Below, in pieces: positions 20,240 to 32,348 of a DNA stretch of 64,000 nt; the stretch's first letter is position 1, and each line of letters starts with the position of its first letter. The translations under genes and the position numbers were made by a program. Source of the DNA: Mesotaenium endlicherianum (lineage: Eukaryota; Streptophyta; Zygnematophyceae; Zygnematales; Mesotaeniaceae); contig WELA01009603.1 of assembly GCA_009602735.1 (NCBI GenBank), positions 208,822 through 272,821 of the forward strand, read 5' to 3'. The notes under the pieces are model-generated. The model had not been told where the DNA came from. It saw only the letters and a program-made list of their open reading frames with translations, and searched no databases.

Positions 20240-23200
20240 TCATTTTTTCCTCTTTGTGGTTCTTGCAGGCTGCCTCCAAGGGGTCTTCTGCTGCTTCTTG
20301 ATGGTGGCAGGCTGCCTCCCTGAAGTCTTCGGGCTTCTAGTAGAGAGACTTGGGGCTGGTCCAAGATGGGGGTTGGCGGCATGGAAGCGCTTCAACTTTC
20401 TCTGAACTTTGTCAAGGTAGTGCGCCGCCACCCAACTATTCTCCGAATCTGGATATCCTTTCCACTTGATCAAGTATTGCTGCTGTCTCCTGAAATTTCT
20501 CATAGCCACTATGTCTTCCACTTCGTACTCCAAATGATCATCCACTATTGTTGGGGCTGGTGGGGTTGTCACACGTCCTGGGAACTTGTTGTCGGGTTGC
20601 ACATATGGCTTGAAGAGGGAAGCGTGGAATACGGGGTCGATGTGCATAGTCTGGGGAAGTTCTAGCTTGAAAGCAACGGGGTTGACTTGCTGGATAATCT
20701 TGAAGGGTCCCAAATACTTGGGAGAGAACTTGCTGCCGGCAGGCCTGTTGTTCAGGGAAATGTTCTTGGATGATAGTAACACGTTGTCACCCACTCTGTA
20801 CGTAATTTCTCTTCTGGATCTGTTCGCCACTCTTGCTTGAGCATCTTGCGCGTGTTGTAGAGCTTTCTTCGCTGCTGTAAGGGCTGCTTCTAATGTCTCC
20901 ATAAAATCTGTGGCTGCAGGTACTTCATCATGGCCAGCCGTGAAGCTCAGTGGCGTGGTCGGATGGAAGCCATAGTTGAGGAAGAATGGGGACTCTTGGG
21001 TAGAGGCCTGCGTAGTGTTGTTGTAGGCAAACTCGAGGGGGGTCAAGTACATGTCCCAGTCTTGCTCGAGGGTAGACACGTAGGCCTTTAGAGAGGTCTT
21101 TAGGGTACGATTCATACGCTCGGTTTGCCCATCTGATTGTGGGTGGTAGGCAGTAGACATATCCAGCGATGTACCCAAGTTCTTGAAGAGATTTTTCCAG
21201 AAATGGCTTGTGAATCTTGGATCTCTATCTGACACAATTCTTGATGGTAGTCCATGGAGTCGGAAGATGTTGTCAAAGATGAGTCTTGCAAGTTGTGGTG
21301 CTGTAGCCTTAGTCGTCGTGGGAATAAAATGAGCCATCTTGGTAAGTCTGTCCACCACCGTGAGTATTGCATTATGGCCTCGAGGTGTCACGGGCAAGTC
21401 CACGATAAGGTCCATTGAGATGTCCGTCCATTGTCTTTCGGGGATTGGTAGTGGTTGGAGGAGTCCTCCCGCCTTTTGCGATGATGGCTTGATTCTTTGG
21501 CATGTGTCACAGCTCCTGCAGTACTCCTTGACTTGCTTAGACATGCCTGGCCAACAATAAGTCCTAGCTAGAACGCCCGTGGTCCTTAGGATTCCAAAGT
21601 GTCCTCCAAGAGGGTTGTCGTGTGCTTCTCGTAGAAGCAAGAGCCGGAGGTCTAAGTCATTAGGAACACATCTCTGGCCCGTATCTTGCCTCACCCAATA
21701 ATTGCCTTCTTGCTTCTTGCATGGGTCCAAGGCTGCTTCTCCGTTCTTGTAGTAAGGGTCTCTTTCATAGGCGGCTGAAAATCGAGCTTCCAGATCTGTC
21801 TTCAGGGATACCATCACTGCATTTAATTGCAGTCTTGAGAGGGGGTCAGCCGGGTTTGTCTTGCCGGGCTGGTACTGAATCGTGATGTTGTATTGTTGCA
21901 AGTATCCGCTCCATCTTGCTTGTCTCCTTGAGAGATACGGCTGCGTCTGGAGGTGCTTTAACGCCTCGTGGTCCGTGGTGACCAGTACTTTGCGTCCTTC
22001 AACGTAGCAGCGCCAAACCTTCAAGGCATGTACAATCGCCAATGCCTCTCGCTCCGTGGTTGTATAATTTTGCTCGGCTGGATTTAGCTTCCTTGACTCG
22101 TAGGCGATGGGCTGCAGTCCCTTGCCTTGGTCTTGAAGCAGGATTGCTCCTATTGCATAGGAAGATGCATCGGTGATGACGTGGAAGGGCCAATCTGGGT
22201 TTGGACTTGGGAGTGTGAGCACCGGGGATGTGGTCAATCTTCGCTTTAACTCTTGAAATGCCTCTTCCTCTTTCTCGGTCCATGTATATAGCCTGTCCTT
22301 CTTGAGTAGATCTGTCAGGGGGGCTGCTATGTGCGAGAAGCCTTGGATGAATTTTCTGTACCAATTGGCAAATCCCAAGAATGACTGGAGTTCTTTCTTG
22401 GTCGTGGGGGTTGGCCATTCCTCCACCACCGTGGTCTTCTTGGGGTCTATCTTGATGCCATCAGCAGTCACGTGGAGACCTAGGAACTCCACTTCTTGTT
22501 TGGCAAACTCGCATTTTGACTCCTTCGCAAACAGCTTGTTTTGCTTCAATACTTCAAGGACTTCTTTCAAGTGTCTCGCATGCTCTTCAAGGGTCTTGCT
22601 GTAGATAAGGATGTCATCGATGAATACCACCACAAATCTGTCCAACATGGGCTGAAATATGGTGTTCATCATAGTCATGAAAGTTGCTGGCGCGTTGGTG
22701 AGTCCAAATGGCAGGACCATGAACTCAAAATGTCCATATCTTGTCCTGAATGCCGTCTTCTCTATGTCCGGTTCTGCGATGCGAATCTGGTGGTAGCCGC
22801 TCCGTAAGTCAATCTTCGTGAAGTACTTGGCTCCAACCAGCCGGTCCATGAGCTCATCCATGCGCGGCAGCGGGTATCGATTCTTGATGGTGATCTTGTT
22901 GAGGGCGCGATAGTCCACACACATCCTCAAGGTACCATCTTTCTTCTTGACAAATAGCACCGGGGCTCCAAATGGCGACTTGCTAGGTCGAATGAAGCCA
23001 TGCTCCAGTAGCTCCTTGATTTGCTTCTTGACTTCGTCTAGCTCCGTGTATGACATTTTGAACGTAGGCCGAGAGATGGGCTTGCTTCCGGGCTCCAACT
23101 CTATCTTGTGGTCTACGAATCTTTTGGGGGGTAGGCCCTTGGGCAATTCCGGGGAGAACACTTCTTTGTAGTCCTCAAAGACTTCTTGTATCTCCTTGGG

Positions 23201-23905
23201 AACGGGGCTGCCTTCTTGACTCTCGATGTCTTTCTTGATGTCTTTTGGCGTGATCAAGGCCAAAAGAAGCTCGTGTCCCTTCCTCACAAGTCTCTTGAGT
23301 TGGAGGGCGGACAATAGTATCTCGTGTGCCGGCTTCTGGATGTCTTGGGTCTGGATATTCTGGATTGCGCGCAAAATACAGATTCTTGAAGTGATGTCAT
23401 TCTTGATCTTGATAGTACCGGTCCTCCAATCAACTTGGGGGTTGTGCTTGGTCAACCAAGGCGTCCCTAGGATGACGTCGTACTTGCCCAATTGCATGGG
23501 GGAGAACACTACTCTATCCTTGAAGGACTTGATAGAGAGTGCCAAGGGGTACGTCTTCTTGGAAGGGGTAGTATAGGAGAATCCATCGGGCATCATAATC
23601 TCCTCGTCGTGGTCAAGAGTTCGCATAGTAATACCGTGCTTGGTGGCAAAATCTGCAGCAATGAAGTTGCCTTGAGCTCCGCTATCCACCAAGATGTGGA
23701 CCTTCTCTCCTCCAAGGTAACCTCTCAAACTCATTGGGGCTGGAACGTCGTCTTCAACGGGGGTCTCCACCTCACTTGGCGTGTTGCCTTCTCGTGAAGT
23801 GGGTCTTGGGGTGGTAGGCTCCTGGCCTACCGGCGCTGTCCGTTTTTTGACAACTTTTTGGGGCATGAAAGTGCACGATGGCCCTTTTCCTTGCAATAGA
23901 AGCAT
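20240..23905 (-). CDS. Pol polyprotein of element A with chromodomain
   Basis: The 1221-residue frame contains, in order: an aspartic protease ([11 protein letters not shown], residues 71-81); reverse transcriptase ([22 protein letters not shown] and the catalytic FIDDILIYS, spanning about 300-480); RNase H ([10 protein letters not shown], then [10 protein letters not shown], about 560-690); integrase with its HHCC zinc region ([12 protein letters not shown]) and DDE core ([27 protein letters not shown], about 760-960); and a C-terminal chromodomain ([24 protein letters not shown], about 1115-1165). It overlaps the end of gag by 79 bases in another frame, as in families that use programmed frameshifting. 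Chromodomains of this group bind histone marks and direct insertion toward heterochromatin. Confidence 0.93.
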   Translation of the reverse strand: MLLLQGKGPSCTFMPQKVVKKRTAPVGQEPTTPRPTSREGNTPSEVETPVEDDVPAPMSLRGYLGGEKVHILVDSGAQGNFIAADFATKHGITMRTLDHDEEIMMPDGFSYTTPSKKTYPLALSIKSFKDRVVFSPMQLGKYDVILGTPWLTKHNPQVDWRTGTIKIKNDITSRICILRAIQNIQTQDIQKPAHEILLSALQLKRLVRKGHELLLALITPKDIKKDIESQEGSPVPKEIQEVFEDYKEVFSPELPKGLPPKRFVDHKIELEPGSKPISRPTFKMSYTELDEVKKQIKELLEHGFIRPSKSPFGAPVLFVKKKDGTLRMCVDYRALNKITIKNRYPLPRMDELMDRLVGAKYFTKIDLRSGYHQIRIAEPDIEKTAFRTRYGHFEFMVLPFGLTNAPATFMTMMNTIFQPMLDRFVVVFIDDILIYSKTLEEHARHLKEVLEVLKQNKLFAKESKCEFAKQEVEFLGLHVTADGIKIDPKKTTVVEEWPTPTTKKELQSFLGFANWYRKFIQGFSHIAAPLTDLLKKDRLYTWTEKEEEAFQELKRRLTTSPVLTLPSPNPDWPFHVITDASSYAIGAILLQDQGKGLQPIAYESRKLNPAEQNYTTTEREALAIVHALKVWRCYVEGRKVLVTTDHEALKHLQTQPYLSRRQARWSGYLQQYNITIQYQPGKTNPADPLSRLQLNAVMVSLKTDLEARFSAAYERDPYYKNGEAALDPCKKQEGNYWVRQDTGQRCVPNDLDLRLLLLREAHDNPLGGHFGILRTTGVLARTYCWPGMSKQVKEYCRSCDTCQRIKPSSQKAGGLLQPLPIPERQWTDISMDLIVDLPVTPRGHNAILTVVDRLTKMAHFIPTTTKATAPQLARLIFDNIFRLHGLPSRIVSDRDPRFTSHFWKNLFKNLGTSLDMSTAYHPQSDGQTERMNRTLKTSLKAYVSTLEQDWDMYLTPLEFAYNNTTQASTQESPFFLNYGFHPTTPLSFTAGHDEVPAATDFMETLEAALTAAKKALQHAQDAQARVANRSRREITYRVGDNVLLSSKNISLNNRPAGSKFSPKYLGPFKIIQQVNPVAFKLELPQTMHIDPVFHASLFKPYVQPDNKFPGRVTTPPAPTIVDDHLEYEVEDIVAMRNFRRQQQYLIKWKGYPDSENSWVAAHYLDKVQRKLKRFHAANPHLGPAPSLSTRSPKTSGRQPATIKKQQKTPWRQPARTTKRKK

Positions 23906-25107
23906 AGTCCAGCCGTCATGAGAGCTTCTTTTTCAGCCGGGGAGAGTCTTGCTTTCACTCCTTGCTGGTTTCTTGCATCATAAGTGTCATTGGAGGGTCT
24001 TCCACTCTTCCGGGCAGCCGCGGGGTCCCTTTTAATAACTCCGATTTCCATGGGTGTGGGTCCAGATTCGGATGTGGAAGGGGCTGCGTACACCCGCGTC
24101 GTCGGTACCCGTGAAGATGAAGGCACGGAGTGCTTGAAATCCAAGGTATCCACCTTTTGGGCCACTTCAATGATCTTTGAGAAGTCCGTCAAGTCGCGTA
24201 ACTCCACTTCCTTTGCCACCTTGGGTTTGAGGCCAAAGATGTAACGGTCAATCTTCTCCTCGAGAGACATGTTGGGGATCTCAAGAGTGAGGGCGTGAAA
24301 TCTGGATGTATACTCTTGAACGGACGTCGTTTGCTTGAGATGGTGGAGCTTTCCTCGGGCAATCTTCTCCGCATTGATGGGCATGAATTGCTTCTTGAGG
24401 GCCTCACGAAAATCTGCCCATCTTGCATATGATGGTGGGGGCTCTTGGCCGAGCATGGGGTGCGCCATAGCTTGATATATAGCCGCTTGATAGTTACGCC
24501 ACCATGATGTTGCTGCTCCTCTAAGTAAGGTAACGGCAAAGGGAACGTAGTCCTCCTCGGGTACTTCAAGGAACGCGAGGTACGTCTCCACTTGGTAGAG
24601 CCATAAATTCAGGTTGGCACCTTTCCCGGGGTTGAAAGTGTCGGGTTTGCCGGGCTTGATGAGTTTCCTTGCTCTCGTTGGCTCTTGTGGAGGCGCTTGA
24701 GCCGGGGCTGGATTTTGAGCATTGCTCGCAATAGGGGCAACCATGGCAGCCATAGCTTCTCTTGACGCTTGCACGGTTGCTTCATAGGTGGCCAAGCCCA
24801 CTTGGTTGTGGACGGTCATTAGGAAGGCTGCCCACTCATTTGCGGGAACTCCTTGTGGTGGGGTCAACTTTGCTATAGCGGCTGCCACGGGATTTGACGG
24901 TGCTCCTCCTTGTGGTGCTTCTTGTTGTTGCAGATTTCCTTGAGTAGGCTCTCCCATCGACGCTGGAGGAGGGTGTGCTCCTCCTTGTGGTGCTTCTTGT
25001 TGTTGCAGATTTTCTTGAGTGGGCTCTCCCATCGGCGCTGGAGGAGGGTGTCTTGGAGAGGAAGGGCTTCCTTCGAAAGCTTGCTGTTGGTCTTGAGGAT
25101 CGGCCAT
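23827..25107 (-). CDS. Gag polyprotein of element A
   Basis: This 426-residue frame begins [11 protein letters not shown] shortly after the primer-binding site. The N-terminal 60 residues carry a twofold repeat of a Pro/Gln-rich unit ([22 protein letters not shown]). A retrotransposon-gag domain follows with the W, Y and F pattern of the family ([17 protein letters not shown], then [15 protein letters not shown]). One nucleocapsid zinc knuckle, [14 protein letters not shown], lies near the C terminus and overlaps the start of the pol frame. Gag forms the particle that holds the element RNA. Confidence 0.92.
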   Translation of the reverse strand: MADPQDQQQAFEGSPSSPRHPPPAPMGEPTQENLQQQEAPQGGAHPPPASMGEPTQGNLQQQEAPQGGAPSNPVAAAIAKLTPPQGVPANEWAAFLMTVHNQVGLATYEATVQASREAMAAMVAPIASNAQNPAPAQAPPQEPTRARKLIKPGKPDTFNPGKGANLNLWLYQVETYLAFLEVPEEDYVPFAVTLLRGAATSWWRNYQAAIYQAMAHPMLGQEPPPSYARWADFREALKKQFMPINAEKIARGKLHHLKQTTSVQEYTSRFHALTLEIPNMSLEEKIDRYIFGLKPKVAKEVELRDLTDFSKIIEVAQKVDTLDFKHSVPSSSRVPTTRVYAAPSTSESGPTPMEIGVIKRDPAAARKSGRPSNDTYDARNQQGVKARLSPAEKEALMTAGLCFYCKEKGHRALSCPKKLSKNGQRR

Positions 25108-25132
25108 CTTCTTGTGCTACCAAAGTGCCTAG

Positions 25133-25144
25133 CTCCGATACCAC
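25133..25144 (-). other. Primer-binding site of element A
   Basis: Read on the minus strand, the bases next to the 5' LTR are TGGTATCGGAGC. This is nearly the complement of the 3' end of initiator methionine tRNA (TGGTATCAGAGC), the usual primer for plant Ty3/gypsy elements. Confidence 0.85.
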
Positions 25145-25646
25145 TGTAGTGAAACAGATAGATAAAGTACTTAGTAAAACAGAATACTTTATCTATTCAA
25201 GACAAGGATCTTTGAACACAAGTGGTAGCTTCTTGAAAGAGAGATGGCTTCTTGAAAGTTAATATATTTCTGGATTTTGGCAAGTACAAGAGTGATTCTG
25301 GAATGTCTTTCTATGTTCTAGCTCTTGTTTATATACTTGCTACATAAGTAATTTCTAGGAAGGTGTATGTTGATGTGTTGGCACCCAACACATCCCAAAA
25401 CTTGCCACCTCTTTCTAGAATAATGTACACATGTCCTTTTGACCTAAAATGGCACATCTGACTTTTGCCACATGGAGTTCTTCTAGGTCTTTCCTTTAAC
25501 TTCGAAAATGCCTTGGAAGGTTCAAAGGACATGAACCAAGTTACTAGAGTATTTATTCACACTTGACTCCACACCATACTACTTCAAATATATTTGAAAA
25601 CATTGAAATATATGCAAACTAATGTATAATAACTCAAATCACTACA
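25145..25646 (-). repeat. 5' LTR of element A
   Basis: This 502-bp LTR has the same ends as the 3' copy at 18968-19470. A TATATAA-like box lies within it (minus-strand reading of TTTATATACTTG near 25328), a candidate transcription start for the element. Confidence 0.93.
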
Positions 25647-26210
25647 CGTTCACACAAGCAAGGCCCCAAAATGAATTCCCTCTCACAAAAGAATTGCAAG
25701 GGGCGCAATACTAACAAGAATAAACTGTTGCACATATTGGATCGGTGGTGCATTCAGACATCGTGAAGGGGCGACGAAACACTGTGCACCAAGCGACCCC
25801 AAACGACATCGACCAACGACAAGCGTTCAACGTCAGAAGGCGTTGAAGACGTTGATCGCCATTGGACAACATCAAAATTGCACAAGAATAATTTACAGCC
25901 ATGGCTACCACTTACAAAGACCGCCTAAAGAATAAAAGTGGCCACAACTCACCTGGGCCGGCGGCACACCCTCTCTTTCCCTTCCAGCCTCTCTCCTCTT
26001 CTTCCAGTCATGGTGGCCATGTACGTACTCACCCCTAGTTAGCCCCATCCCCCCATCTTTCCAGCTGCTTATCTTTATAAAAGCATGCTCTTGTCCGAGG
26101 GCCAACGCCCGCGGCCGTCTTAAGACGCCGTGTGAGTGCGAGAGCATACGAATTCAAGTCAAGCCTTGCCACGGTCGGCCATAGCCACTCACTTTTGTCA
26201 AGCCGACTTT
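25647..26210. other. Spacer between elements A and L
   Basis: This is unassigned DNA. It includes CTTTATAAAAGC near 26071-26082 (+), a possible TATA box, and an 80-codon frame at 25905-26147 (-) without recognisable features. It was part of the GT92 upstream region before element A inserted. Confidence 0.4.
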
Positions 26211-27508
26211 GTCGGAAGCAATATGAGTTAGATTATTAGTCTCTTTTCATATATTAATGCTTTTGAATACTTGGGTCGATTCAAGTATGAATAGATATTC
26301 TACTGACTTGGTGCATGTTCTTTGAATCTTTTAGTGCAATCTTGAAATTAGAGAAATGGCTTAAAAGTACTCCATGTGGGAAAAGTCGAGTATGTCATTT
26401 TTAGGTTAAAAGGACTAATGTACATTATTCTTGAAAAAGATGGCATGTTTTTGGATGTGTTGGGTACTAACACTTCAACATGCAAATTACTTATGTAGCA
26501 AGTATATGAGGAAGAGCTGGAAATAAGAAAGGCATTGGAGAATCATTCTTGTACTTGCCAACGTTCAGACTTATCCTAACTTCCTAGAAACCATCTCTCT
26601 CTCATAAAGCTACCACTTATGTTCAAAATCCTTGTCTTCAAAAGATAGTTTACTAAGTACTTCATCTCTTTCAGTACAGTAGTCTCGCAGCCAAGCACTA
26701 TGGTAGCACAAGATGAAGGCTCACCCTCTAGAGAAATAGCAAATTTCTGAAAGTGGCACTCGATCGCCCGGGAGACCTCCACTAGCGCCAATTGGAGACC
26801 ACACTCAAAAAAATCTGCCACTAAACGAAGCACCACAAGAAGGAGCACCATCAGATTCAAGCTGCTGCTATAGTAAAGTTAACCTCACCCCAAAGAGTTC
26901 TACAAATGAGTGGGAAGCCTTTTCAATGAGTGTCCACAATCAAGTGGGCTTGGCCACCTATGAAGCAACCGTACACGCGTCAATATAAGCTTTGGCTGCC
27001 ATGGATGCCTCTATTGCAAGCAACACTCCAAGTTCAAGCCCGACTTTTACACCTCTACAAGAGTGTACAAGAGCAAGGAAAATCACCAAGCTCGGCAAAC
27101 CCAACATTTTCATCCCTGGGAAAGGTGCCAACCTAAATTTGTGGCTCTACCAAACGGAGACGTACCTTGCATTTCTTGAAGTACCTGAGCATCAACATCA
27201 TGGTGGCGTAATTATGAAGCGGCTGTATATCAAGCTACGGAGCACCCCCGTGCCCAACCAAGAGTCCTCAGCATCATATGCAAGATGGACAGATTTTTGT
27301 GAAGGCCTCAAGATGCAATATATGCCCATCAACGCGAAGAAGATTGCCCGAGAAAAGCTTCGCTATCTCAAGCAAACAACGTTCGTTGAAGTGTACACAT
27401 CTAGATGTCACGCCCTCACTCTTGAGACCCCAACATGTCTCTGGAGGAGAAGATTGATCGCTTCATCTTTGGCCTCAAGTCTAAGGTGACAAAAGAAGTG
27501 GAATTACG
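26211..27508 (+). mobile_element. Element L: old partial chromovirus (LTR and gag)
   Basis: An aged LTR of the A/B/E family runs from about 26211 to 26678. A weak primer-site region and gag-like sequence follow to about 27508. Family gag signatures are visible at 27059-27180 ([29 protein letters not shown]). No pol follows. The copy is broken and incomplete, and more diverged from A than B or E are. Confidence 0.75.
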
Positions 27509-28248
27509 CAGGGCTACGCCGTTTGTTTGTTCGCTAAGTTCGACTAGTGCGGTAGCTTGCTCAATTCGATGTTCAAAAAAAGACCTCAGCACGCTTAGTG
27601 CGCGAAGTCACGATGGCGTCGACGTCAAGTAGCTCCAACGTACAGCTCCGACGTCGACAAACATGTCGTTTGCACGTGTAACAATACCACGTCGTGTCAG
27701 TCCATTCTTTGTGTAAAGTGGTTGCTTATTTTTTTCATGCGCTTTCGATCGTTTTAGCTGCCCGCTTTGCAACGATGAGTCGCAAAAACGTTTTCAAGTA
27801 TTGTCAACCTCATCGACATAAGCGGACAGGTTTGAACCCGCGCTATCAGTTGCGGGGTGTGTAGACTAACCAAAGCGCCTTGCAAATAACGTTGACCCGT
27901 TTTCCTCAAACGCGGATCAGTGTAGTAATGCGTTGTTTTGTCCCAGCAAAAAAACGTCTTTACTTTCATTCCCCACCGGAGAGGGCGCAGGCTGACAGGC
28001 GGATTCAAACTCTCGCCAGCGGCTGTAGGCAGCGACGCATAACCGTGCTACCATATGAAGTGACGATAGTTTCTTTTGTTACTTGGTTAATTTACTCTGC
28101 CACTCCAAATCTTTCCTTGTAGCATGTGCTTTGCCATAGAAAGTTCCAACATAGAAAGCCAAAGGGTCGCTTAGCAGCATCCCTTTTTGGTACTTCTTAC
28201 CGTAGTTAATAATTGGCACATAAGGTCCAAGCATAAAATGTTATAATA
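27509..28248 (-). repeat. Candidate tRNA-derived (SINE-like) repeat with two tRNA-like units
   Basis: On the minus strand there are two tRNA-like heads about 180 bp apart. The first (about 28056-27990) has GGTAGCACGG followed by the B-box-like GAGTTTGAATCC at 28001-28012. The second (about 27879-27822) has TGGTTAGTC and a near-perfect B box, GGGTTCAAACC. Spacing between the A-like and B-like boxes suits RNA polymerase III internal promoters. Neither unit folds as an obvious full tRNA, so a dimeric tRNA-derived SINE is the best guess. The ends of the repeat were not found. Confidence 0.4.
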
Positions 28249-28751
28249 TGTAGTGAAACAGATAGGAAAAGTACTCTGTAGAATAGAATACTTCATCTAT
28301 TCAAGACAAGGATCTTTGAACACAAGTGGTAGCTTCTTCAAAGAGAGATGACTTCTTGAAAGTTAATATATCTTTGGAATTTGGCACGTACAAGAGTGAT
28401 TCTCCCATGCCTTTCTATGGTCTAGCTCTTGTTTATTCACTTGCTACATAAGTAATTTTTAGGAAAGTGCATGTTGATGTGTTGGCACCCAACATATCCC
28501 AAAACTTGCCACCTCTTTCTAAAATAATGTACACTTGTCCTTTTGACCTAAAAATGGCACGTTCGACTTTTGCCACATGGAGTTCTTCTAGGTCCTTCCT
28601 CTAACTTCAAAAATGCCTTAAATGGTTCAAAGGACATGAACCAAGTCAATAAAGTACCAATTCACACTTGAATCCACACAATACTCCTCCCAATATATTT
28701 GAGTATATTAAAATATATGCAAACTAATATATTATAACTCAAAACACTACA
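28249..28751 (-). repeat. Solo LTR of the A/B/E family
   Basis: This 503-bp LTR has TGTAGTGA/CACTACA ends. Neither side has a primer site, a polypurine tract or coding sequence belonging to it. The flanking pentamers do not match clearly. It lies only 19 bp from the next LTR. Confidence 0.85.
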
Positions 28752-28770
28752 CAGTATGTGAAAGTATTAA

Positions 28771-29274
28771 TGTAGTGAAACAGATACATAAATTCTTTCA
28801 TTAAACATAGTACTTTATCTATGCAAGGCAACGATCTTTGATCACAAGTGGTAACTTCTTGAAAGAAAGATGGTTTCTAGAAGATCAATATATTTCTGAA
28901 ATTTGGCGAGTACAAGAATGATTCTTTTATGTAAGTGTTTGGTCTAGCTCTGGCTTATGTGATTGCTACGTAAGTAATTTCTTTGAAGGTGCACGTTGAT
29001 GTGTTGGCACCTAACACATCCCAAAACTTGCCACCTCCTTCCAGAATAATGTCACTTGTCCTTTTGACCTTAAAATGACACACTTGACTTTTGCCACATG
29101 AAGTTCTTTCAGGTCACTCCTCTAACTTCAAAAATACCCTAAAAGGTTCAAAGGGCATGAACCAAGTCACTAGAATATCTGTTCAGACTTGAGTTCACAT
29201 AAGATCATTCTACAAGTATTCAAAAGCATGAACATATGAATACAAAATAATATTATTTGAATCATATCGCTACA
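28771..29274 (-). repeat. 3' LTR of element JF
   Basis: This 504-bp LTR ends in CGCTACA at 29274. A G-rich polypurine tract (minus strand TGTTGGGGGAGTGA) lies next to it at 29275-29288. Confidence 0.85.
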
Positions 29275-29908
29275 TCACTCCCCCAACAGTAAAAGCGACG
29301 TCTTGGTCAGATTTCACACAAAGATGAAAAATTAGTCAGAGGACTTGGATGGGTATGGTCCATCTGGCTGGAGGTCAAACTAAGAATTCTAGATGAAAAT
29401 CCTGAATAATTCTAGAAAAGTCCTGAAATCCGCAACGTACTTTAGTGACCCATAACGCAATCAATACTGCTTGGAATCCCAAACTTCCAAAGCCTTACGG
29501 AGTTCGTTGGAGAAGTCTGAACGCGTGTTAAATTCCAGAGAGTTCTAAGTTCCATAGCTCGTGCAATGAGCAAGGTAGTGCAGACTACTAGAAAGTTGCA
29601 CACAAATTTGCGGGTCCTTTATCTTTGTCCATACTTCATCAAATTCTGCAAAGTAATTCTTTATAGGAGCGCATGACTGCAAGACATAATCTTGCAAAGT
29701 ATTTGATGCAAACTCTAAGTGAGGAAGGCAAAACTCAGTAGCCTAACCCACTTGTACTCAGAACATCATATCTCTCACCAGTCTTCCACATTGAGCAAAA
29801 TTAGCTATAAACAAAGGTCTTCTTATGGATTACACCAAGGTAGAGTTTTCAGAAATAATATACAGGAAATACCATGCAGTGCCATTTTTCATTTTCTATC
29901 TCGGATTG

Positions 29909-31224
29909 TCAATGGAGAACCCTAATGTCACTTTTTCTTGTTTTTGGTCTTGCAGGCTGCCTCCCAAGGGTACTCTTCCGCTTCTTGAAGATGGCAGATA
30001 CCTTCCTTAAAGTCTTTTGATATCGAAAAGAAGAGCCTATGGCTGGTTCCAGATGCGGGTTGGAGGCATGAAAGCGTTTCAAGTTTCGCTGAACTTTGTC
30101 GAGGTAGTGCGCCACTACCCAACTATTTTCTGAATCTGGGTATCCTTTGCACTTGATGAGATACTGGTGTTGCCTTCTGGAATTTCTCATAGCCAATACG
30201 TCTTCAACTTCATACTCCAAATGATCATCCACTATGGTAGGGGCTGGTGGGGTCGTCACACATGTGGGGAACTTGTCATCGAGTTGCACATATGGCTTCA
30301 AGAGAGAACTACGTACTACCAGGTCGATGTGCATAGTCTCAGGGAGTTGTAGCTTTAAAGAAACGAGGTTGACTTGCTGGATTATTTTGAATGGTCCCAA
30401 ATACTTGGGGAAAAACTTGCTTTCGGCAGGCCTGTTGTCCAAGAAAATGTTCTTAGATGATTATAACACCTTGTCGCCCACTTTGTATGAAGTTTCTCTT
30501 CCAGACCTGTTTGCCACTCTTACTTGAGCATCTTGTGCATGTTCTAGAGCTTTTGTGGCTGTTGCAAGGGCTTCCATTGATGTCTCCAAATTTTTTTTTC
30601 CTGTAGGAACTTCATCATGGACAATCGTAAAGGTCAATGGCGTCCATAGATGGAAGCCATAGTTGAGGAAGAATAGGTACTTTTAAGTAAAAGCCTGCGG
30701 CGTGTTGTTGTTAGCAAACTCCAAGGGGTCAAGTACATGTCCCAGTCTTCCTCTAGAGTACACACGTAGGCCCTTAAAGAAATTGTCATGGTATAATTTA
30801 TACGCTCCGTCTCTCCATTTGATGTAGGGTAGTAAGTTGTGGACATATCCAGCGTTGTACCCATGTTCTTGAAAAGACATTTCCAAATATGGCTTGTGAA
30901 TCTTGGGTCGCGGTCATACACTATTCTTCATGCCACGCCATGTCACTGAATTATGTTGTCAAAAATGAGTTTTGCTAAATGGGGTGCCGTGGTCTTGGTT
31001 GTTGTTGGGATGAAATCAACCATCTTGATAAAGCTGTCCACCACAGTCAATATTGCATTATAGCCTCGAGGTGTAAAGGGCAGATCCACGATGACGTATA
31101 TGGAGACGTCGGTCTATTCCCTCCAAGGATTTGGTAGTGGTTGGAGGAGTCCTCACGCTTTTTGTGATGATGGTTTGAATCTTTAACATATGTCACAGGT
31201 TTTGCAATAGTCTTCGAGTTGCTT
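29909..31224 (-). mobile_element. Integrase and chromodomain region of element JF
   Basis: Visible parts are the integrase core ([10 protein letters not shown] near 30910), an integrase C-terminal GPF/Y-like stretch ([13 protein letters not shown], about 30390) and the chromodomain ([25 protein letters not shown], about 30215-30105). The sequence is the same family as element A but clearly more diverged. It is broken. Confidence 0.85.
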
Positions 31225-31969
31225 TGTAAGGTCATAGGTTCATAAAGCGCATTTTTGAATGTTATGAAAGTATGCTTTTATTGCATATTAGTGTAGAGTG
31301 CACTTTTGTAGTCATTCTGATATGAAGTTCATCAAATTTAATTAAGAATTGAGAGAGTAATGGATTCCCGAAGTTTAATTAGTTTTAAGGTCGGTTGACG
31401 ACTGTCCTTGTTTTGCGGTGAGCGCGACCGTCGGATTGACCGATAGCGTCAAGCGATCTGGGCCACTAGAGTGAACTCGAACCTTCACGTAAGTTTCTGC
31501 TGACGCGGAGTGCCGACTAGATCGAGTTACCTAGAAGTTTCAGTTTAGCATAGCGCGCCTTCATTAAATATTCAAGTAATGTCGATGCATGTATGTGGAC
31601 GTCAAATCGACCCGACACGTCAGATGAGACTGATCTGGCTTACTAACGGATATTGTGGAAGGGACGACTTGACAAACACTTAGGACAATCCGTTGCTAAG
31701 CGGCCCTCTCGTCTAGAGAGGACTTAGGTCGGAACACTATAGATAGACATAACTACTTCATTTCTTATCAATTTTCACTTCTGTAAATTTCTACGGGTTT
31801 GTAATGACAAGGCCTTTCATCATTTGTGAGCAACTTCTTGCTAGTCAAGATGTTGAGTATTTTACCTAAGCTTTCTTAGTGGTATGCCGCTGCACTCTTT
31901 AGTATGATTGCAACTAGTTCCTTTCCTCGTGAGTTACTAGGCTTCCACTAGAGCACTCTGCCCCTTTCA
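31225..31969 (+). repeat. 5' LTR of element C
   Basis: This LTR of about 745 bp begins TGTAAGGTCATAGG and ends CCCCTTTCA. A primer-binding site, TGGTATAGGAGC, follows at 31972-31983 and resembles the initiator-Met type. Element D carries the same LTR type. Confidence 0.8.
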
Positions 31970-32348
31970 TCTGGTATAGGAGCTGGGCTAGTTTGCATAT
32001 TATATTATGGAGTCGCAGCCGGAAGCTGGACGAGGCAAACATGTCGAGCATGTTGAGCGCGTGGAGCAGACGGCACCACCTTTGTCAAGGAAGCAAAAAG
32101 AGATGCAGGCGATGCTAAGGCAAATGGCAAATGCAATTGGAGGAGAAGTCTACATCCAGTTTCAACAAAATATGGGCGCGGAGGTGGAGAGAATGGTGCA
32201 AGTTGATGTTGGGAACGCCGCTTTGACATCTTTGGCACCTACATACAACGTACCACCAATTCATGATAATCCAGTGGTGCAAGCAGTTGTTCCACCCGCA
32301 TCGGGAGTACGTTCGCCTAAGCCTGAAGAGTATAATGGAGAGCGTGGA

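Larger units (their letters stand above)
18968..25646 (-). mobile_element. Element A: Ty3/gypsy chromovirus that looks whole
   Basis: This 6.7-kb element lies on the minus strand. It has two LTRs of about 502 bp that begin TGTAGTGA and end TCACTACA, an initiator-Met primer-binding site, gag, a single long pol frame ending in a chromodomain, and a G-run polypurine tract. Flanking pentamers are CATTC (18963-18967) and CGTTC (25647-25651), a near-match target duplication. The two LTRs differ at about a dozen positions by eye, so this is a relatively recent insertion and younger than E. It sits about 640 bp upstream of GT92 in the same orientation. Confidence 0.93.

Noticed and set aside
22947-23171. 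Plus-strand frames opposite element A pol, and their copies opposite B and E
   Set aside because: They are antisense frames that recur only because the pol sequence recurs. No independent coding signal is present.
27815-28060. Functional tRNA genes on the minus strand
   Set aside because: The box motifs are tRNA-like, but I could not fold a full cloverleaf with an acceptor stem, so a SINE-like repeat is the safer call.
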